Origin: CAZAGT01 sp964484515
GTDB lineage: Bacteria; Desulfobacterota; DSM-4660; Desulfatiglandales; HGW-15
Direction of reading: 5' to 3'
DNA: 9,673 nucleotides
NCBI GenBank assembly: GCA_964484515.1
Contig: CAZAGT010000186.1
Location: 1-9,673, forward strand
Program-made: the position numbers and the translations under genes
Shown here: piece after piece, positions 6,409-9,673 of the stretch
Numbering within the stretch: position 1 is the stretch's first letter
Layout of the letters: each line of letters begins with the position of its first letter
Notes under the pieces: model-generated
Told to the model about the DNA's origin: nothing
What the model saw: the letters and a program-made list of their open reading frames with translations, nothing else
Databases searched by the model: none

Positions 6409-7475
6409 CGTGCATGGGTTGACTCACCCGCGTGGAACTCCAAGTACCATTTGACAAACCTATCAATTCCTTCCTGAACACTGACGCTTGGCGCATAGCC
6501 GAAGTCTGCGACAAGATCGTCCACGTTGGCCCACGTTGCCACGACATCACCGGGTTGCATCGGGAGAAGGTTTTTTTGGGCCTTTTTACCAAGAGATTTC
6601 TCAATCGATTCAATAAAGTCCAGTAGTTTTACCGGTGAATTATTCCCAATATTGTAAAGCCTGTACGGGGCGTGCGATCTGGAGGGATCCGGATCTGTGG
6701 CGCTCCAAGAGGGGTCACCGCTCGGGGGCCGATCGAGCACTTTCAAAACCCCAGTTACGATGTCGTCGACATAGGTGAAGTCTCTCTTCATCCTTCCTTC
6801 ATTGAAGACATCGATCGGCCGGTCTTCAAGGATAGCCTTTGTGAACAAAAAGAGGGCCATGTCCGGCCTACCCCATGGGCCGTAGACGGTGAAAAACCGC
6901 AACCCCGATGTTGGAAGACCGTACAAATGACTGTATGTGTGTGCCATTAACTCGTTGGCCTTTTTGGTCGCGGCGTACAAAGATATGGGATGATCCACGT
7001 TGTCATGGGTGGAAAAAGGATAGTTCTCATTCAGACCGTAAACCGAACTGGATGACGCATACACCAAGTGTTCAATCGACTGATGTCGACAGCATTCCAG
7101 CAAATTGATGAAACCGACGATATTGGCGTCTACGTAAGCGTGAGGATTGGTTAATGAATAGCGCACACCGGCCTGGGCAGCCAGATGGCAGACCCGGTCG
7201 AACTTTTTAGCGGCAAAAAGTCCTTCAAGGGATTCTCGCTCCTCTAAGTGCATCCGCTTGAAGCAGTAGTTTGGGTACCTCGAGCTCTGAATCCAGCTTC
7301 CGGTTTTCGCGCCGGCAGGATCAATGCCATCCCTTGCGAGGCGTCCGTATTTCAGGTTGACGTCATAATAATCGTTAATGCTATCAATGCCAAAGACCTC
7401 ATTCCCTCTTTGGGCACATTGGGCGGCGGTAAATGAACCGATAAAACCGGCCGTGCCCGTAACCAGGACCTTCAT
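6405..7475 (-). CDS. NAD-dependent nucleotide-sugar epimerase, UDP-glucuronate 4-epimerase type
   Basis: This 356-residue cytosolic enzyme belongs to the extended short-chain dehydrogenase family and most resembles the UDP-glucuronate 4-epimerases (LpsL/CapI type) that interconvert UDP-glucuronate and UDP-galacturonate for surface polysaccharides. The NAD-binding TGTAGFIG is at residues 6-13, the acidic ribose-binding D31 follows, LAAQAGVRYS is at 98-107, SSSSVYG at 141-147, and the catalytic YAATK at 167-171. Family segments RFFTVYGPWGRPDMALF (193-209) and KRDFTYVDDIV (230-240) are intact, as is the YNIGN region near 274. The ATG at 7475 has a good ribosome site (GAGGTGA, 4 nt away). It lies on the same strand as the upstream sulfurylase/kinase gene, with repeat copy 3 in the 248-bp gap, so joint transcription is possible but unproven. 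Substrate could also be a related UDP-sugar. Confidence 0.92.
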   Translation of the reverse strand: MKVLVTGTAGFIGSFTAAQCAQRGNEVFGIDSINDYYDVNLKYGRLARDGIDPAGAKTGSWIQSSRYPNYCFKRMHLEERESLEGLFAAKKFDRVCHLAAQAGVRYSLTNPHAYVDANIVGFINLLECCRHQSIEHLVYASSSSVYGLNENYPFSTHDNVDHPISLYAATKKANELMAHTYSHLYGLPTSGLRFFTVYGPWGRPDMALFLFTKAILEDRPIDVFNEGRMKRDFTYVDDIVTGVLKVLDRPPSGDPSWSATDPDPSRSHAPYRLYNIGNNSPVKLLDFIESIEKSLGKKAQKNLLPMQPGDVVATWANVDDLVADFGYAPSVSVQEGIDRFVKWYLEFHAGESTHAR

Positions 7476-7529
7476 AGGATCACCTCAGCATCCACTTCGT
7501 TTCTCGAGCCCCTCTGTTCAACGATGGTG

Positions 7530-7726
7530 CTAGGGCTGTCGGAAAACGCCCATCTGCACCGATTCCATCCGGATTACCCCCATCCCTCGGGATTCCTTCA
7601 CCTTCGCTTCGCTCGACTCACTTCCCACCCCCTTGGGGCGGGTTCTCGGTTTCGTCCCGCTCGAAGAGAGCGGGATGGACATTTTCCAAAAGCCTCGGGG
7701 AAATCGGTTTTTCGACAGCTTCGCTA
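7530..7726 (+). repeat. Dispersed GC-rich hairpin repeat, copy 3 (most complete)
   Basis: The left terminus GGGCTGTCGGAAAAC (7533-7547) is an inverted match to the right terminus GTTTTTCGACAGC: 12 of 13 positions agree (GCTGTCG, one mismatch, AAAAC). CTA lies at both outer edges (7530-7532 and 7724-7726), compatible with a 3-bp target duplication or with part of the element. A second inverted match pairs the left GGAAAACGCCCAT with ATGGACATTTTCC (7675-7687). Inside are a perfect hairpin CCCGCTC-GAAGA-GAGCGGG (7656-7674) and a CCCC/GGGG hairpin. The structure suggests a MITE- or REP-like non-autonomous element. Its right-edge CTA is the TAG stop of the sulfurylase/kinase gene. Confidence 0.85.
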
Positions 7727-9436
7727 TCGGATATAGGCCTGCCGCTGTAATTCAAGCAGCACTTCTTGCGCGGCCTCATCCGGCGTCATTTCGGTCGTAT
7801 CGACCACGGCCTCTGGGTTTTCTGGTGTTTCGTAAGGATCATCAACACCGGTAAAGCCCTTGAGCAGACCGGCACGCGCTTTGGCATAAATCCCTTTGCG
7901 GTCCCGTGCCTCGCAGACCTCAAGCGGCGTCCCAACATACACCTCAATGAATCCTCCGTAGTGTTCAATCATTTCGCGAACCTGTCGTCGTGAAAGTCGA
8001 TAGGGTGCAATCGGAGCGCAGATGGCAATACCACGGTTCTTGGTAATTTCACTGGCGACAAAACCGATGCGGCGTACGTTGATATCACGGTGTTCCTTGG
8101 AGAAGCCCAACTCGCTTGACAGATGCTGGCGCACGATATCTCCATCGAGAAGCGTTACAGGCCGGTCCCCCATTTCGAGGAACCGTGAAAGGAGGACCTG
8201 GGCAATCGTCGATTTGCCGGCGCCCGATAGCCCGGTAAGGAAAACCGTGAACCCCTGTCTGTGCCTGGGAGGGTATGCCCGTCGCAATTCCTGGAGGACT
8301 TCCGGGAACGTAAACCAATCAGGGATTTCATGACCCGACCGTAAGAGATGCCTCAGATGCGTGCCCGATAAGGTTTTTATCGACTGTCCTTCCCGGATGT
8401 CGCCCCGTGAGATATATCGCTCCTCTTCGGGGACGAAGACCATTTCTTCGAATGGCAGGATATCGATTCCGATCTTCGGCTGGTATGCTTTCAGGAGCTC
8501 CTGGGACGCATACGGTTCATAGAAGGGTTCACCCTGACCATTCATGCCGGGACCGCCATGATCCGGCCCCACAACGAAATGGGTACAGCCATAGTTCTTC
8601 TGTATCAGTGCGTCCCACAGGGCCTCTCGGGGACCGGCCATTCGCACCGCAAGCGGCAGTAACGACAGGAGCATCATATTAGGCGGGTAGTGCCGGCTCG
8701 CCTCCTGGTAGCAGCGAACTTGTGTATAATAATCGATATCACCCGGCTTTGTGCGGCCGACGATGGGCTGCAGCAGGAGATTGGCTTTTGCCGTTCGCAT
8801 GGCCTGAAGGGTCATCTCAAACTGAGCACGATGAAGCGGGTTGCGCGTTTGAAAGCCCACCATCCGGCGCCAACCCAACTTCGTGCATGTATTTCTGATT
8901 TCAGCCGGGGTCAGTCGCAGGTGCTTGAAGTCGAAATGGAGCGGAAGACTGACGCCCTCAATGTGGCCGCCGATGTAGTGGCTAGCGGTCACGTGGAAGA
9001 GGTCGTCGACACCGGGATGGCTCCTATCCGTAGTTCCATAAATCGCTTGAGCTTCCCTTTCTTTGTCTATTCGCCAGATTTCTTCGATATGCATGACCGC
9101 GAGCATAAACCCTTCCGGGTCGCGCAGGGCGACCGACTGGCCGGTCTCTAATTTTACGGCCTCAACCTCGCTCACATCGAGGCAAATCGGTATAGGCCAA
9201 ACGGTACCATCCTGCAGTTCGCTGCGATCGAGTACAGCTTCATACTCCGGCTGGGTCATAAAACCTTTAAGAGGGGAAAAGGCTCCATTCATGAGCATTT
9301 CCAGATCACACAGGTGCCGCTTCGACAGTGAGAGTGAAGGAAGATGGAGCGATAGGTCTTTGAGGATCTTTCTCCGCTCATCGTCAACAATAAGATCTGT
9401 AAGCTCACCACCATGAGGCGCAATCAGATGGTCCAA
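7724..9436 (-). CDS. sat/cysC: Fused ATP sulfurylase / adenylylsulfate kinase (divergent sulfurylase active site)
   Basis: This 570-residue fusion should activate sulfate to APS (N-terminal ATP sulfurylase, about 1-385) and phosphorylate it to PAPS (C-terminal APS kinase, about 393-570). The kinase half looks intact: P-loop GLSGAGKST (402-410), LDGDIVR (430-436), HRDINVRRIG (449-458), CEARDRKGIYAKARAG (508-523) and KGFTG (526-530). The sulfurylase half retains QTRNPLH (196-202) and DH (292-293), but the second His of the HRAH motif is Gln205, the usual His in LLxHP is Gln223, and the usual GRDHAGPG is GPDHGGPG with Pro291. It may therefore be weak, altered or inactive. The start is TTG at 9436, chosen because AGGAGGT lies 9 nt upstream and the MDHLIAPHGG opening matches fused homologs. 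The stop coincides with the edge of repeat copy 3. Confidence 0.93.
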   Translation of the reverse strand: MDHLIAPHGGELTDLIVDDERRKILKDLSLHLPSLSLSKRHLCDLEMLMNGAFSPLKGFMTQPEYEAVLDRSELQDGTVWPIPICLDVSEVEAVKLETGQSVALRDPEGFMLAVMHIEEIWRIDKEREAQAIYGTTDRSHPGVDDLFHVTASHYIGGHIEGVSLPLHFDFKHLRLTPAEIRNTCTKLGWRRMVGFQTRNPLHRAQFEMTLQAMRTAKANLLLQPIVGRTKPGDIDYYTQVRCYQEASRHYPPNMMLLSLLPLAVRMAGPREALWDALIQKNYGCTHFVVGPDHGGPGMNGQGEPFYEPYASQELLKAYQPKIGIDILPFEEMVFVPEEERYISRGDIREGQSIKTLSGTHLRHLLRSGHEIPDWFTFPEVLQELRRAYPPRHRQGFTVFLTGLSGAGKSTIAQVLLSRFLEMGDRPVTLLDGDIVRQHLSSELGFSKEHRDINVRRIGFVASEITKNRGIAICAPIAPYRLSRRQVREMIEHYGGFIEVYVGTPLEVCEARDRKGIYAKARAGLLKGFTGVDDPYETPENPEAVVDTTEMTPDEAAQEVLLELQRQAYIR

Positions 9437-9573
9437 TGGGGAAAACCTCCTGGGCGTGAGCCCGATTTCGTAGGGGTGTCAAACCACTTCCCAGCGATGA
9501 AGGGCGTCGTGCTGCCGGTAGATACAATCCTCGTATCGGCACGCCCTGCTGCGAAGATAAGCGGAAAAGCCAT
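9424..9573 (-). CDS. Possible 49-residue upstream ORF overlapping the sulfurylase start
   Basis: An ATG at 9573 has a strong Shine-Dalgarno (AGGAGG, 7 nt away) and opens a 49-codon frame ending in TGA at 9426-9424, 13 nt inside the TTG-started sulfurylase/kinase gene. The sulfurylase ribosome site lies within this ORF. The peptide begins MAFPLIFAAGRADTR and shows no domain or clear signal peptide that I recognise. It may be a coupled leader peptide, a real small protein, or chance. The ribosome site is the only positive evidence. Confidence 0.35.
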   Translation of the reverse strand: MAFPLIFAAGRADTRIVSTGSTTPFIAGKWFDTPTKSGSRPGGFPHWTI

Positions 9574-9625
9574 ACGCTCTCCTCCTCTCAGGATCCCAAG
9601 CTGAAGCCGTTGCTCAGAGGCGACT

Positions 9626-9640
9626 CGTGATGAGATCACG
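9626..9640. promoter_or_regulatory. 15-bp palindrome, possible operator upstream of sulfurylase/kinase
   Basis: CGTGAT-GAG-ATCACG is a perfect 6-bp inverted repeat with a 3-bp centre. It lies 14-28 bp downstream of the -10 element, that is just after the predicted transcript start, where a bound repressor would block initiation or elongation. It could instead form a short RNA hairpin in the leader. Confidence 0.4.
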
Positions 9641-9653
9641 ATAAAGACCACAA

Positions 9654-9662
9654 ATTATAGCA
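9654..9662 (-). promoter_or_regulatory. Extended -10 promoter element for the sulfurylase/kinase transcript
   Basis: On the minus strand TGC-TATAAT is a perfect -10 hexamer with a TGn extension. The -35 region would lie beyond the right end of the window and cannot be checked. The predicted start near 9647 is about 75 nt before the upstream small ORF and about 210 nt before the TTG at 9436. Confidence 0.55.
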
Positions 9663-9673
9663 CAGGTGATAGG

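Overview
The window is a moderately GC-rich bacterial chromosome segment holding seven protein genes, mostly housekeeping or metabolic, and three copies of a short non-coding dispersed repeat. There is no rRNA, tRNA, CRISPR array or transposase gene. Gram-negative character is suggested by a MltD-like lytic transglycosylase with a possible lipoprotein signal. The fused ATP sulfurylase/APS kinase, the AmmeMemoRadiSam-type radical SAM protein and the dispersed GC-rich repeats would fit an environmental lineage such as NC10, Nitrospirota or a deltaproteobacterium. That placement is an inference and cannot be settled from this sequence.

Layout, left to right: repeat copy 1 (about 52-198) abuts the stop codon of an amrS-like radical SAM gene (196-1206, minus). 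That gene follows a class I SAM-dependent methyltransferase gene (1211-2053, minus) by 4 bp, forming a two-gene operon with a probable sigma70 promoter near 2171-2199. The 574-bp divergent gap 2054-2627 holds this promoter and repeat copy 2 (2303-2512), which carries an extra nested hairpin. A HAD-family phosphatase gene (2628-3251, plus) then converges on a MltD-like LysM transglycosylase gene (3317-5242, minus). The transglycosylase has a near-consensus promoter at 5339-5367. The gap 5243-5611 also holds a possible decayed coding fragment and a candidate promoter for an unusual zinc-finger plus J-domain protein (5612-6355, plus). That gene converges on a nucleotide-sugar epimerase gene of the UDP-glucuronate 4-epimerase type (6405-7475, minus). 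Repeat copy 3 (7530-7726) separates the epimerase from the fused sulfate adenylyltransferase/APS kinase gene (7724-9436, minus), which starts with TTG behind a strong Shine-Dalgarno site. Upstream lie a possible 49-residue ORF, a 15-bp palindrome and an extended -10 element at the window's right edge.

Functional links: the epimerase and the PAPS-forming kinase domain, on the same strand, could both supply activated precursors for a surface polysaccharide (uronic acid and sulfate donor), but no glycosyltransferase or sulfotransferase is visible. The most notable protein-level signal is that the ATP sulfurylase half of the fusion has lost several normally conserved active-site residues while the APS kinase half looks intact. 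The most notable DNA-level signal is the repeat family, whose right end coincides with the TAG stop codons of two unrelated genes.
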